Part shown: positions 37,046 to 45,967 of the stretch, piece by piece
Position numbering within the stretch: the stretch's first letter is position 1
Layout of the letters: every line of letters starts with the position of its first letter
Source of the DNA: Oxobacter pfennigii
GTDB lineage: Bacteria > Bacillota > Clostridia > Clostridiales > Oxobacteraceae
Length of the DNA stretch: 62,584 nt
Reading direction: 5' to 3'
Assembly (NCBI RefSeq): GCF_001317355.1
Contig: NZ_LKET01000045.1
Coordinates: 1 to 62,584 of the forward strand
Translations under genes and position numbers: made by a program
The notes under the pieces: model-generated
What the model was told of the DNA's origin: nothing
Databases searched by the model: none
The model's input: only the letters and a program-made list of their open reading frames with translations

Positions 37046-37290
37046 AAAATAGCTGAAAATTTAACATTGTGCTATTGACTAACTGAAAATATTCGGTTAT
37101 GATAATCTTAATAGCTGAGATATTGGCAAAAAGGGTAACAAAAAATAAAGGTTTAAGCACCTGTTTTAAAATCGTTCCCCAACGATATTATATGGTTTTA
37201 TTTGCCTTATTTAATATTAGAATATTTTCTAATGCTTGTCAATATTTTAGCTGAAAATTACCAATAGTTGCAAGAAGGGAGGGAATATAC
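37046..37290. promoter_or_regulatory. Lysogeny control region with operators
   Basis: A rightward promoter, TTGACT (37075-37080), 17 bases, TATGAT (37098-37103), has the near-palindrome AACTGAAAATATTCGGTT filling its spacer. Related half-sites TAGCTGAAAAT occur at about 37050 and 37249, and TAGCTGAGATA at 37112. A second palindrome ATTAGAATATTTTCTAAT lies at 37215-37232. ATCGTTCCCCAACGAT (37170-37185) forms a small hairpin in the leader. These fit repressor and Cro binding sites. Confidence 0.6.
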
Positions 37291-37485
37291 ATGCAAGCAT
37301 ATTCAGAGTTTGGACTAAAAGCAAGAGGTGCAATGTTGCAAAAAAAGATTACTATGACATCTCTAGCAAAAGAAATGGGTGTCTCCGTTTCGTATTTATC
37401 AGAGATTCTTAAAGGTACCAGGAGCGGGACAGAGCAAAAAGAAAAGATTGCTAAAATTTTAGAAATAAATGTAAAAGAGAATTAA
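37291..37485 (+). CDS. Cro-like HTH protein
   Basis: 64 residues: a compact helix-turn-helix with MTSLAKEMGVSVSYLSEILKG. Position just rightward of the repressor and the operator region suggests the Cro role of blocking repressor synthesis. GAAGGGAGGG precedes the ATG. Confidence 0.8.
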   Translation: MQAYSEFGLKARGAMLQKKITMTSLAKEMGVSVSYLSEILKGTRSGTEQKEKIAKILEINVKEN

Positions 37486-37548
37486 TGATAAATGTGGCAT
37501 GGCTAATTAAGATTGTTGATTAAGCAGGTATTCAAAGGAGGGATATAA

Positions 37549-38286
37549 GTGAACGAATTGACAGTAATTAATCAAAACGGACAGTTATTAATAGACAGCA
37601 GAGAAGTTGCAGGGATGACGGAATTTAAACATTATCAGATATTAGAAAAGCTGGAAGGTACCAAAACTGTAAAAGGAATTATACCAACAATGACTGACCA
37701 TAAAATTATGGTGAGTGATTATTTCATTGAATCTTCCTATAAGGATGCAAGCGGCAAAGAAAATAAATGTTACCTTTTTACTAAAATGGGCTGCGAATTT
37801 ATAGCAAATAAATTTACAGGCGAAAAGGGAATTTTGTTCACTGCTAAATATGTTAAAAGGTTTAATGAAATGGAACAGGCATTAAGACAACCACCTCATT
37901 CGGAAGATAAGGAGAAACTTGCAGAAGCACGTCTTAAGAATGCCAATGCAAAAGGCGCCAATGTTCTTCTTAAAATAGCAAATAGTCAAGACTTAAGTAA
38001 GGAATACAGACAGATCCTTTACTCTTATGCAAGTCAGATTATTGCAGGCAAGCCATTATTACCAATGCCGAATGTAATAGAAAAAACGCTATCGGCTGAA
38101 GAAGTCGGATTAGAGTTAGGTATAAGTGCTAACATGGTAGGCCGTATTGCAAAGGAGCATAATCTTAAAACTGAACAGTATGGCAAATGGTTTCACGATA
38201 AGTCTAAATACAGTAATAAAGAGGTTGAATCCTTCAGATACTACGAATCAGTTATTCCGATTATAAAGGCTATATTAGAAGCTTAA
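37549..38286 (+). CDS. Rha-family antirepressor-like protein
   Basis: 245 residues. The N-terminal Rha domain (LINQNGQLLIDSREVAGMTE-like opening, then YFIESSYKDASGKENKCYLFTKMGCEFIANKFTGEKG) is followed by a C-terminal region with a predicted helix-turn-helix, SAEEVGLELGISANMVGRIA (about residues 183-202). Rha proteins are phage regulators that affect lysogeny. A GTG start is supported by GGAGGGA. Three further copies or fragments of the Rha domain occur in this element (44273, 57328 and 57706). Confidence 0.82.
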   Translation: MNELTVINQNGQLLIDSREVAGMTEFKHYQILEKLEGTKTVKGIIPTMTDHKIMVSDYFIESSYKDASGKENKCYLFTKMGCEFIANKFTGEKGILFTAKYVKRFNEMEQALRQPPHSEDKEKLAEARLKNANAKGANVLLKIANSQDLSKEYRQILYSYASQIIAGKPLLPMPNVIEKTLSAEEVGLELGISANMVGRIAKEHNLKTEQYGKWFHDKSKYSNKEVESFRYYESVIPIIKAILEA

Positions 38287-38300
38287 GAGGAGGGAATTGC

Positions 38301-38558
38301 GTGGATATCACTTCGGAGCAGCTAAAAACTATAGTTTCAGAAGCTATTCGAGAGGCAGCACCGCAACAACCCAAATTAACAATGACAATCCTCGAATGTT
38401 CAAAGTATAGCGGTATCGGCAAAGATAAGCTTATGGAACTGGCACATAATCCTAATTCTGGCTTTCCCTGCTTTAAAGTAGGTTCCAAATTTTTAATTAA
38501 TCGAGATCTCCTAATAGCATGGCTAGATAAGATTACAAAAGAAGGGAGGGTATTGTAG
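38301..38558 (+). CDS. Excisionase-like HTH protein
   Basis: 85 residues. The C-terminal half TILECSKYSGIGKDKLMELA, followed by NSGFPCFKVGSKFLINRDLLIAWLDK, matches the MerR-like excisionase helix-turn-helix family. It would bend DNA for integrase or act as a small regulator. The GTG start has GGAGGG upstream. It lies 14 bases after the Rha gene. Confidence 0.75.
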   Translation: MDITSEQLKTIVSEAIREAAPQQPKLTMTILECSKYSGIGKDKLMELAHNPNSGFPCFKVGSKFLINRDLLIAWLDKITKEGRVL

Positions 38559-38650
38559 TAATTAATCCTCTAAAAGCTATGAGATAGGAATGAAAATGTG
38601 GGGAAAGGCAAAAGCACTACACTTAGACATGTAAAGGAGATGATATAAAA

Positions 38651-38983
38651 GTGGAGCATAAAGGTATTGAAATTCTGAATGCTGACATTAAGGCATTAGG
38701 GATGCCTGTAATGATATATCAAACGTTCGGATGCGTTATATATGCATATCCGGATGCAATAGAGGAAGATGAATTTGATTTTGTGTTTAAATGCCAAGGA
38801 AAAACCGTCGGCAGGTTATCTAAATCAGGTGAACTTCTAATCAAGGAATGCCATAAACCTGACAATATGGTTATAAGCTGCAAAAAGTGTTACAGGGTCT
38901 GTGAAGAAAATGGTAGGGGGATAAATGCATTTCTATGCTGGGGAGAGTGGATAAATGAAAGACAAGATATTAAAGACTGTTGA
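38651..38983 (+). CDS. Phage protein of unknown function with cysteine pair
   Basis: 110 residues. I do not recognise it. It contains a short ribbon-like CKKCYRVCEENG near the C-terminus, which may bind zinc. The GTG at 38651 follows AGGAGATGATA. It overlaps the next gene by 29 bases in another frame, typical for packed phage early genes. Confidence 0.6.
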   Translation: MEHKGIEILNADIKALGMPVMIYQTFGCVIYAYPDAIEEDEFDFVFKCQGKTVGRLSKSGELLIKECHKPDNMVISCKKCYRVCEENGRGINAFLCWGEWINERQDIKDC

Positions 38984-39581
38984 TAGGCATGATTTATACA
39001 TAAATGCTTTCTTTAATACTTTAGAAGCTTACGGGAGGGAACCTGACCAAAATATAAAACCGCTTATTAAAAAGTTAATCGTTTATGGAGTAAAGGCAAT
39101 AAACACTAAAAAGAAGCCGGAATACATAACCGAGGAAGGGGAAACAGCAGACTTTCAGTTTGCAGAAATTATAAAAGACTGTATAGGAGCATTGACGCCA
39201 AGGGAATTTATGAATTTGTTCCCTATAGATAAAGATTATGACGGCCACAAATATGGTGCTAAAGATTATTTTTATACCATGGATTATATAAGAGGCCTTG
39301 GTATTGATAAGCCTATAGGCGAAGAAGTTACAGATTTTCTATGGGATTATATGAATGCAGAAATACATGAGTTCCTAGCAATTTCATTCAGCTTTGTAAG
39401 TAATTTAAGACATTTGACCGGGCAAAAAGGCATAGCCGAAGAGTGGCTTGAGATGAATGGAATAACGACCTATACAATGCACAAGGACAGCCAAGGCAAG
39501 GAATATATGATAGATAATCAAACCGGTAAAACAATCAGAATTAAAAAGCCAAGGCCGAGATATCTTAAGGCAAAGAAATAA
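38955..39581 (+). CDS. Phage early protein of unknown function
   Basis: 208 residues, mostly helical, with a basic tail (IRIKKPRPRYLKAKK) after a short beta region KEYMIDNQTGKTI. I do not recognise a family. It overlaps the previous gene, and GGGGAGAG precedes the ATG. It is likely part of the early regulatory or replication module. Confidence 0.6.
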   Translation: MKDKILKTVDRHDLYINAFFNTLEAYGREPDQNIKPLIKKLIVYGVKAINTKKKPEYITEEGETADFQFAEIIKDCIGALTPREFMNLFPIDKDYDGHKYGAKDYFYTMDYIRGLGIDKPIGEEVTDFLWDYMNAEIHEFLAISFSFVSNLRHLTGQKGIAEEWLEMNGITTYTMHKDSQGKEYMIDNQTGKTIRIKKPRPRYLKAKK

Positions 39582-39715
39582 TAAATTTATAATCTCATGA
39601 ATTACAGAGAGCTATGTTTAAAGCAATAATTTTAAGGTAAAAATGGATGTGTAAAAGCAAATTACATAGTTCTATAAAAAGCTCAAGAGCTAATGGAATA
39701 TGAAGGTGAAGATAC

Positions 39716-40025
39716 ATGAACGTATATAGGTTACTAACAAAGAAAGACCTTGCAGAGCGTTGGAAAGTAACTACTTCAGCTATAGACAACTTTGTAAGGC
39801 AAGTTAACACCCTGCCGTAACGTTCCCGGGGATATGAGGTTTCATCCGGATTATATTGCTGAACTTGAGGGAGTAAAGCTTGATAAGTTTTCTCCACTGG
39901 AGCGGCGGAATCTCGAAAGACAAATTGAAGAATTAAAAGTAAGAGTTGAGAAAGCTGAAAGCGCTCTCGCAAAGATAAACATGATTAGCCTGGAAGCTTT
40001 GTATTTAAGAACTAAAGAAGATTGA
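39716..40025 (+). pseudogene. Frameshifted copy of an HTH DNA-binding protein
   Basis: From the ATG at 39716 the frame reads LLTKKDLAERWKVTTSAIDNF and stops after 32 residues. Another frame (39834-40025) continues as MRFHPDYIAELEGVKLDKFSPL with a coiled-coil tail. The intact paralog at 43949-44257 shows the join: this copy lacks five bases around 39810, giving the frameshift. The DNA of the two copies is nearly identical across about 100 bases. Confidence 0.75.
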
Positions 40026-40043
40026 TGGAAGGAGGTGTGAAAA

Positions 40044-40268
40044 TTGGCATGGTTGTTATTAAAGGCAGCCTCTAGAAAAACCGGCCATCCTGAGCATAGA
40101 CTACGACAATGGTGCAAACAAAAGAAAATCCGTTTTAATATGGCCGGGAATAGATACATCATAAATGATGAATGGTTGGATGAAGACTTAGAGAAAATGG
40201 CATTGGAGAATATAAAACCTCAAAATAACAAAAATGAGTACGGCAAGCTCCGTAAAATTAACGCTTAA
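40044..40268 (+). CDS. Small HTH-like phage protein
   Basis: 74 residues, basic, starting at a TTG behind GGAAGGAGGTG. ASRKTGHPEHRLRQWCKQKK followed by RFNMAGNRYIINDEWLDEDL resembles the excisionase-type fold in which a helix-turn-helix precedes a short wing. It follows the HTH pseudogene directly. Confidence 0.6.
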   Translation: MAWLLLKAASRKTGHPEHRLRQWCKQKKIRFNMAGNRYIINDEWLDEDLEKMALENIKPQNNKNEYGKLRKINA

Positions 40269-40437
40269 TGGAGGGAGGAATGGATATTGAATAAATTAAT
40301 AGTAAAATGCCCTTGTATTGCAGTACAAGAGCATAAATAAAGACCTGAGATTTAATTAAATACTCAATACTAATTTAACATATTTTCCTGGGAGTTTCAA
40401 TCTCTCCAGGGCATAAATATTGAAAGGTGGTAATAAA

Positions 40438-40773
40438 ATGAAAACTTATAAAAAGCCATTTGATATAAAAGCCTTTGATATAATGGGTGCGCGTGAAAGT
40501 CAAGACTTATTTGCGATAATTGATTACAGGCAAGATGCATTTTGCAAAAGTGAAGAATATAAGACCATTGACAATAAAATTCTTGCTCTCAAAGAAGAAA
40601 TCTTAAAAACAAGTAAAAGCGATATTGAGATTCCTTTAAAAAAGTTATTAGATGAAATAACTAATTTAGAATGTACCTGCTATAATGCGGCTTATAAGGA
40701 TGGCATGAGTGATTTAATGGTGGCTTTGACTTTAAATAAAATACAAATAACAGAAGCGGAATTTATTCTGTAG
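40438..40773 (+). CDS. Phage protein of unknown function
   Basis: 111 residues, helical, with TYKKPFDIKAFDIMGARES at the start and a central coiled-coil-like region (IDNKILALKEEILK). I chose the ATG at 40438 because AAAGGTGG lies 8 bases upstream. No family is recognised. Confidence 0.6.
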   Translation: MKTYKKPFDIKAFDIMGARESQDLFAIIDYRQDAFCKSEEYKTIDNKILALKEEILKTSKSDIEIPLKKLLDEITNLECTCYNAAYKDGMSDLMVALTLNKIQITEAEFIL

Positions 40774-41074
40774 CAACAACAATGAAGCGTCATAAGTACA
40801 TAATGGCTGCAACCTATATGTATATTTATAAGTAAAGTAAATTATTCTATATTTATAAAAAATATATGCAAAATTGGTTGCGGATATGTCTTTATCGGAA
40901 GTCTATTGTGATAATTGAGGTACCTTGTTTATAACGAAGTACCTCTCCGTAAAGGCAGGTGATGGATAAAATATTAATGATGGCATATTTTATCCTCTGT
41001 TAAAAGTTATGGATTATTACAACTTCATCATATCTATAGAAATCGAAGATATTAAAGGTAAAGTTGGTGAGTGC
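40774..41074 (+). other. Intergenic region before the replication genes
   Basis: About 300 AT-rich bases. The clear element is an inverted repeat GAGGTACCTTG / (C)GAAGTACCTC (about 40918-40947) with an AT loop. It may be an operator or an RNA hairpin in the leader of the replication module. No gene is apparent. Confidence 0.45.
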
Positions 41075-41866
41075 ATGTCAAAACCTCAACTAGAAGATGG
41101 ATACACAAAAATAGCAAATGAGCTATTAGAACAGATATATAAACTGCCTTTAAACGGTACCCAGTTTCGAATTATTGCAGTTATTATTAGATATACATAT
41201 GGCTATAGCAGAAAAGAACATGAAATGTCAGAATCCTTTATATCTTCAAATTCAGGCATATATAAAAGGCAAGTTCAAAGGGCACTGAAAGAACTTATTG
41301 AGTCTAAAATTATTACTGTTGTAAAGGAAGCATCTTTTAATTCATCGAGGGTTATAGCAATCAATAAAAATTATGCTGAATGGTGTTTGAAAAAACACCA
41401 GGTGACAAAAAAGACGTCAGATGACGTAATAGACGCCCAGCCAGGTGACAAAAAAGACGTCTCGCCAGGTGTCCAAAAAGACACCCATATAAAGAAAATA
41501 TATAAAGAAAATAATAAAGAAAATAATATATTGTCAACGGAGTTGACTCCGTATACGGAAATAATGGACATGTTTAACCGTATATGTACCACCTTGCCTC
41601 AGATAAAAGGGATAACAGGTAACAGGAAATCTTCAACACGTAGCCGATGGAAAGAGCATCCGGACATTAATTTCTTTAAGCAATTGTTTGAAACCGTTGA
41701 CAAGAGCCAGTTCTTAAGCGGTAGAAACGATAAGTGGAAAGGGTGCTGCTTTGATTGGATTATGAAGCCTTCGAATTTACAGAAAATAATTGAGGGTAAC
41801 TACGATAACAAATCAGATAAAGTAAATGACGTATTCGATTTTGATTTCAAGGGAATAAGGAGATGA
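41075..41866 (+). CDS. Phage replication initiator (replication protein O N-terminal type)
   Basis: 263 residues. The N-terminal winged helix DGYTKIANELLEQIYKLPLN, then RIIAVIIRYTYGYSRKEHEM and YKRQVQRALKEL, matches the replication-protein-O family that binds phage origins. A low-complexity Lys/Asn linker (about residues 140-165) separates a C-terminal region with NFFKQLFETVDKS and KWKGCCFDWIMKPSNLQKI, typical of the part contacting helicase or loader. I use the ATG at 41075. DnaB follows 4 bases after the stop. Confidence 0.88.
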   Translation: MSKPQLEDGYTKIANELLEQIYKLPLNGTQFRIIAVIIRYTYGYSRKEHEMSESFISSNSGIYKRQVQRALKELIESKIITVVKEASFNSSRVIAINKNYAEWCLKKHQVTKKTSDDVIDAQPGDKKDVSPGVQKDTHIKKIYKENNKENNILSTELTPYTEIMDMFNRICTTLPQIKGITGNRKSSTRSRWKEHPDINFFKQLFETVDKSQFLSGRNDKWKGCCFDWIMKPSNLQKIIEGNYDNKSDKVNDVFDFDFKGIRR

Positions 41867-41870
41867 TTGG

Positions 41871-43148
41871 ATGAACGCAGACAGAATAATGAATCTAGAC
41901 GCCGAGAGAGCTGTATTAGGAGCAATAGTCTACAACAATGATTTATTATGCGACGCGAATTTAAAACCGGATGATTTTTACAATAAGGAACATGGCACTA
42001 TATTCAGCCTTATGCAGAAACTTTACAAAGAAAATAAAACAATAGATGTTGTGGTCCTCCTTGAATACCTAAAAGGAACCTCAGCAACGACATATATAAG
42101 CGACTTGATGCATTCAAGCGGATACTTAAGCAATATAAAGTCACATGTAGAGATTGTAAAAGAAAAATCTAGGATGCGTAAATTGTGGAATGTACTTTTA
42201 AAATCCATGAAAGCAGCTGAGCAGTCAGACGAAAGCACTAAAGATATACTTAAAATTTTGGATGAACTACAGATTGATGAAAACGACACCGAGATACTAA
42301 GCGATAAGGACATATTTAATTTAACCGTATCGAGCGTAGAAAGCAATCAAAAGAGGGGTGGTGGTATCTTAGGTATACCTACGGGATTTGCAGACCTAGA
42401 CGACGCTATAAATGGCTTACAGGATAAAAAATTATATATAGCTGCAGGCCGTCCCGGAATGGGCAAAAGTGCATTTGCAGTAAACGTACAACAGAACATT
42501 TCAAATAAGCGCGGTGCATATTTCAGCCTGGAAATGTCAGAAGAGGAACTTGGCATAAGGAGAATAGCGTTAATAAGCAATACTAATGCGACACAGCTTG
42601 AACGAGGCAACTTGGATAATGATATGTGGCAGCATGTTATGAAAACAGGACCTATCTTCTACGACGGCAAAGGTCTGACATGTACCAAACAAGGTATGTC
42701 AGTAAACGAAATAAAGCAGTTGTGCAAAAAGATAATCCTCCAAGGGGGCTTGGACTACTTGATAATAGACCACATAGGTATACTCGATATGCGGGGAATG
42801 GGCAACACAATAAGGGAGCAGGTAACAAATGTGTGCATTGAGCTTAAAAGAATGGCGAAAGAGTTTAATATTCCAGTGGTTGCATTAAGCCAGCTGTCAA
42901 GGGAATGTGAAACAAGGCCAAATAAAAGGCCGTTACTTAAAGATTTGAAAGAATCCGGAGGAATAGAAGAAAATGCAGACGTGGTTTTGCTCTTCTACCG
43001 GGACGAATATTACAACAAAGATACCGACGATAAAAACGCGATAGAGGTAAATGTCGCAAAGCAAAGAGGGGGCAGAACAGGGACAATAAAATTGCACTGG
43101 CAGCCTGAGTATCAGAAGATTGGCAATTTGGAAAGGTGGCGAAGTTAA
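41871..43148 (+). CDS. dnaB: Replicative DNA helicase, DnaB-like
   Basis: 425 residues. N-terminal DnaB domain (ERAVLGAIVYNNDLLCDANL) and RecA-like motor with Walker A AAGRPGMGKSAF (about residues 193-204), Walker B LDYLIIDHI, and the H3/H4 blocks SQLSRECETRP and ESGGIEENADVVLLFYRDEYY. It should unwind DNA at the phage origin with the initiator upstream. It is slightly shorter than host DnaB. Confidence 0.93.
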   Translation: MNADRIMNLDAERAVLGAIVYNNDLLCDANLKPDDFYNKEHGTIFSLMQKLYKENKTIDVVVLLEYLKGTSATTYISDLMHSSGYLSNIKSHVEIVKEKSRMRKLWNVLLKSMKAAEQSDESTKDILKILDELQIDENDTEILSDKDIFNLTVSSVESNQKRGGGILGIPTGFADLDDAINGLQDKKLYIAAGRPGMGKSAFAVNVQQNISNKRGAYFSLEMSEEELGIRRIALISNTNATQLERGNLDNDMWQHVMKTGPIFYDGKGLTCTKQGMSVNEIKQLCKKIILQGGLDYLIIDHIGILDMRGMGNTIREQVTNVCIELKRMAKEFNIPVVALSQLSRECETRPNKRPLLKDLKESGGIEENADVVLLFYRDEYYNKDTDDKNAIEVNVAKQRGGRTGTIKLHWQPEYQKIGNLERWRS

Positions 43149-43329
43149 AACGGATAGATGGGGGCTATATGAACTTTTAAAGAGCAGTAGAGATATAGAC
43201 GCAGCCATTAAAAAGATTGAGACAATGGACATCATGGAATTAAGGGAGGGTGTAATAGAGTATTTAATATCAAGAGGACATAATGATTGGGAAAGAGAAA
43301 TTGCGACATGTAAAGAATCAAGGTCATGA
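43120..43329 (+). CDS. Small phage protein of unknown function
   Basis: Up to 69 residues, overlapping the end of dnaB. The reading frame opens at a TTG with weak ribosome site, so the start is uncertain. Helical, charged, with SRDIDAAIKKIETMDIMELRE. Not recognised. Confidence 0.45.
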   Translation: MAIWKGGEVKTDRWGLYELLKSSRDIDAAIKKIETMDIMELREGVIEYLISRGHNDWEREIATCKESRS

Positions 43330-43384
43330 TCGATATTTTAAATATTCAGTTAGATAAGAAAAAAGGGAAGGGAGAAATAAAAAG

Positions 43385-43615
43385 ATGAATCATTTTGAAA
43401 TAATGTCTATAGACGCAAATATCAAAATGAATGCAGAAGTAGAGGGAAAGAATAAAGAGGAGCTTAAAGAGATTGTAAAGGAGCTTAAAGAGTGCGGTGT
43501 ATTACTCTATCAGAGTAGTAAAATTATGCTTGAAAAAGTTTATCAGCAAGATTATGAAGCTATCAATCATATAGGGCAGTCTTCAGAGAATGAGAAGATA
43601 CCGCTATATATATAA
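43385..43615 (+). CDS. Small phage protein of unknown function
   Basis: 76 residues, acidic helical, with EGKNKEELKEIVKELKECG as a likely coiled coil. AAGGGAGAAAT precedes the ATG. Not recognised. Confidence 0.55.
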   Translation: MNHFEIMSIDANIKMNAEVEGKNKEELKEIVKELKECGVLLYQSSKIMLEKVYQQDYEAINHIGQSSENEKIPLYI

Positions 43616-43669
43616 GTGAGTTAATTTCATAATTTCTATCCATTGAAAACAAAGGCTTAGAAAAGGTAT

Positions 43670-43820
43670 AAAAAATAGTTTACCCCGATCCGATAAATAA
43701 TTTGTGCAAATAATCCACAGAAAGGGGTAAACTCTTGTTACAAATTATAAATCGGCAAAAAACATTATTTACTTTAGAGGAAATTTTAGAAAATCCAGCA
43801 AAACTTATCCACATTTTCAG
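43670..43820. other. Candidate phage replication origin
   Basis: A 333-base gap (43616-43948) after the replication genes holds a perfect 10-base inverted repeat, AGTTTACCCC (43677-43686) and GGGGTAAACT (43724-43733). Its loop contains TAATCCACA, and a perfect DnaA box TTATCCACA lies at 43805-43813. AT-rich sequence follows. These are origin-like; binding sites of the O-type initiator may instead lie inside its own gene. Confidence 0.45.
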
Positions 43821-43948
43821 TTTTTGAATTATGAAATATCCTCAAGTGCTAAAGGCGAAATATAATATCCTGTTTCGGTAGAAAAAAATATACCCTTATG
43901 TTCTAATGGAGGAAAAATATGATCCATATGGATTGAGGGGGCAAAACA

Positions 43949-44257
43949 ATGGATAAACTCCTAACCAAAAAAGACTTAGCCGAACGATGGCAAGTTTCCA
44001 CAAAGACAATAGAAAACTGGGTAAAAGAAGGCAAATTAACGCCCTGCCGTAACATTCCCGGGGATATGAGGTTTCATCCGGATTATATTACTGAACTTGA
44101 GGGAGTAAAGCTTGATAAGTTTTCTCCACTGGAGCGGCGGAAAATGGAGCGAGAGATTGAGGAATTGAAAGTAAGGCTTGAAAAAGCCGAGGGAGCATTA
44201 GCAAAGGTGAGCATGATAAGCACAGAGGCAGTTTACTTTAAGCTAAAAGAAGCTTAG
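43949..44257 (+). CDS. HTH DNA-binding protein, excisionase-like
   Basis: 102 residues. LLTKKDLAERWQVSTKTIENW followed by GKLTPCRNIPGDMRFHPDYI is the MerR-like helix-turn-helix and wing. The C-terminal half is a coiled coil (ERRKMEREIEELKVRLEKAE). It is the intact paralog of the pseudogene at 39716. GAGGGGGC precedes the ATG. Directly followed by a Rha-like gene. Confidence 0.8.
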   Translation: MDKLLTKKDLAERWQVSTKTIENWVKEGKLTPCRNIPGDMRFHPDYITELEGVKLDKFSPLERRKMEREIEELKVRLEKAEGALAKVSMISTEAVYFKLKEA

Positions 44258-44272
44258 AAAGGAGATGGATAT

Positions 44273-44557
44273 TTGAACGAATTAACAGTTATTAATCACA
44301 ATGGGCAACTTTTAATAGACAGCAGGGAGGTAGCAAGAATAACGGACAAAGACCATTCAAATCTGATGAGGGACATCAGAGGATATATTGATATACTCGA
44401 TACCCCGGATTCAAATTTGAAGGCGGCTAATTTCTTCATAGAAAGCACTTATATGGATAGACAAAATCAAGAAAGGCGTTGCTATCTTCTCACCCGCAAA
44501 GGCTGTGATATGGTAGCCAACAAAATGACAGGTGAAAAGGGAGGCGAAATGATATAG
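44273..44557 (+). CDS. Short Rha-domain protein
   Basis: 94 residues. Opens like the Rha protein at 37549 (NELTVINHNGQLLIDSREVA) and includes NFFIESTYMDRQNQERRCYL and LTRKGCDMVANKMTGEKG, then stops. The C-terminal half found in the longer paralog is missing, so it is a truncated Rha protein or one whose second half became the start of the next gene. The TTG start has AAGGAGATG upstream. Confidence 0.65.
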   Translation: MNELTVINHNGQLLIDSREVARITDKDHSNLMRDIRGYIDILDTPDSNLKAANFFIESTYMDRQNQERRCYLLTRKGCDMVANKMTGEKGGEMI

Positions 44558-44619
44558 CCATATCAAGAGAAGACTTAAATGTATTAAAACAAATTTTTGG
44601 TGAAGAAGCAAGAAAAGCA

Positions 44620-45111
44620 GTGGAAGTAATTCTAAAAGCTAAAGAGCAACGAGATAACGAACAAAGAAATTATTTTAAAGATACTGAAAAGTTATTATAC
44701 AGTTATCCTGTATTGAAGGAAAAGATAGATTTAGATCAGGAACTTTTATTTAATCCTGATGCTGTAATATATCCAAAAGAGAAATCAAAAGATATCATAA
44801 GATATTTAAATAGCAGCAATGCATCGGAATTTGATATTGACCAGTACACCGAAAGCGTAAAGTCAACCATGATAAAAACTAGAGCAGAGGTTGTAAGAAT
44901 TGAAAGGGCGCTCAAATGCATAGAAGATGATAAATATTATAAGATAATTGAATTGAAATATTTTCTTAAAAAAAATAGCCAGGAGCAATATACATATGAA
45001 GATATTGCGTTTATATTAGAAAAGGATGAAAGTACAATCAGGAGGAATAAAAACCGTTTGATTACTAAGCTTAAGCTGTATCTGTTCGGTGCAGAGGCCT
45101 TGACAAGTTAA
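44620..45111 (+). CDS. Late-gene regulator, ArpU/RinA-like
   Basis: 163 residues from a GTG. The open frame extends upstream to about 44554 with convincing protein sequence (SREDLNVLKQIFGEEARKA) and a GGGAGG site, but no standard start codon there; a lost base at 44549-44551 (ATGATATAG) is possible. NYFKDTEKLLYSYPVLKEKI at the start and a sigma-region-4-like end, YTYEDIAFILEKDESTIRRN (about residues 127-146), match the ArpU/RinA group that activates packaging and structural genes. The terminase genes follow. Confidence 0.7.
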   Translation: MEVILKAKEQRDNEQRNYFKDTEKLLYSYPVLKEKIDLDQELLFNPDAVIYPKEKSKDIIRYLNSSNASEFDIDQYTESVKSTMIKTRAEVVRIERALKCIEDDKYYKIIELKYFLKKNSQEQYTYEDIAFILEKDESTIRRNKNRLITKLKLYLFGAEALTS

Positions 45112-45779
45112 CAATAAAATGCACGATTTGACGCCGATTCCGCGCCCTGTACAATCCGGTTTATATATAATATAATTACTATAGTGAATTTTTTATAAAA
45201 AGCCTAGGTGAAAACTTAGGCTTATTTTAATTAAGAAGGAATTAGCTCAAGGGAAAGATAGTTTAAGAGATACAATTTAATATTCAATATCAACCTCCTC
45301 AAAATTGAGGGGGTTGTTTTCATATAAGTAAAGAGTGGTATTGTCTATTTACCACTCTTTTGTAAATTTATTTACAGTAATATTATATTTAGTTAGTATA
45401 AGCCTCCCCCTCTTTTAGGGATAATCTCAATCCCTAAATGCTCCTATTAACATACCTGCTTTACAGCAGTGCGGTAATAGTGATTATAGTCTTGGGATAA
45501 AGTAAAGCCCATGGATGTGAAAAGCTAGAATTTAATTTCGGAGAATCCAAATCTGGATTATCAAAACTATGAACCTTATGATTGCATAAAGGAGCGCATA
45601 CTTTATTGGCTTTTGATATGGTCCGCATTAATATTGAAACTCTTCGTATAAGGTTTATAAGCAAGATAAAGCAGAAAATGTATAAAGCGAAGCTCAATTA
45701 AGGGCTCTTTTTTCGCATATAAATAAAAGCTTAAGGAAGTCTAAAAAAGGCTGCCTATTATTTTAACAGGAGGGGTAAA
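45112..45779 (+). other. Long non-coding stretch with stacked hairpins before terminase
   Basis: 668 bases between the late regulator and terminase genes. Two strong terminator-like hairpins are AAGCCTAGGT / ACTTAGGCTT (45200-45222) and AAAGAGTGGTA / TACCACTCTTT (about 45330-45361). Between them, CAACCTCC / GGGGGTTG (45291-45316) is a third. A GC-rich block GACGCCGATTCCGCGCCCTG (about 45128-45147) stands out. The rest holds only short frames. It likely contains the late promoter. Confidence 0.5.
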
Positions 45780-45962
45780 ATGAATAGTTCAATAAAACAA
45801 GATTTAGTATATGCCCAAGGTTATAACGATGGATACAGAGAGGGGTTCAATGCGGCATTGGCTATATTTAACAAACAATTGATGGCAGCCGAACAACAAA
45901 AGCATGTACAGATTTTAATAAAAACATCAAATGAGGATTTGCCATTTATAAGGGAGGTGTGA
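45780..45962 (+). CDS. Small phage protein of unknown function
   Basis: 60 residues with YAQGYNDGYREGFNAALAIF, a pattern common in short phage proteins that precede terminase. GGAGGGG precedes the ATG. It overlaps the presumed ribosome site of the next gene. Confidence 0.55.
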   Translation: MNSSIKQDLVYAQGYNDGYREGFNAALAIFNKQLMAAEQQKHVQILIKTSNEDLPFIREV

Positions 45963-45967
45963 AAACA

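Noticed and set aside
45461-45697. Leftward 78-codon frame in the pre-terminase gap
   Set aside because: No ribosome site, and composition like random AT-rich sequence; not supported as a gene.
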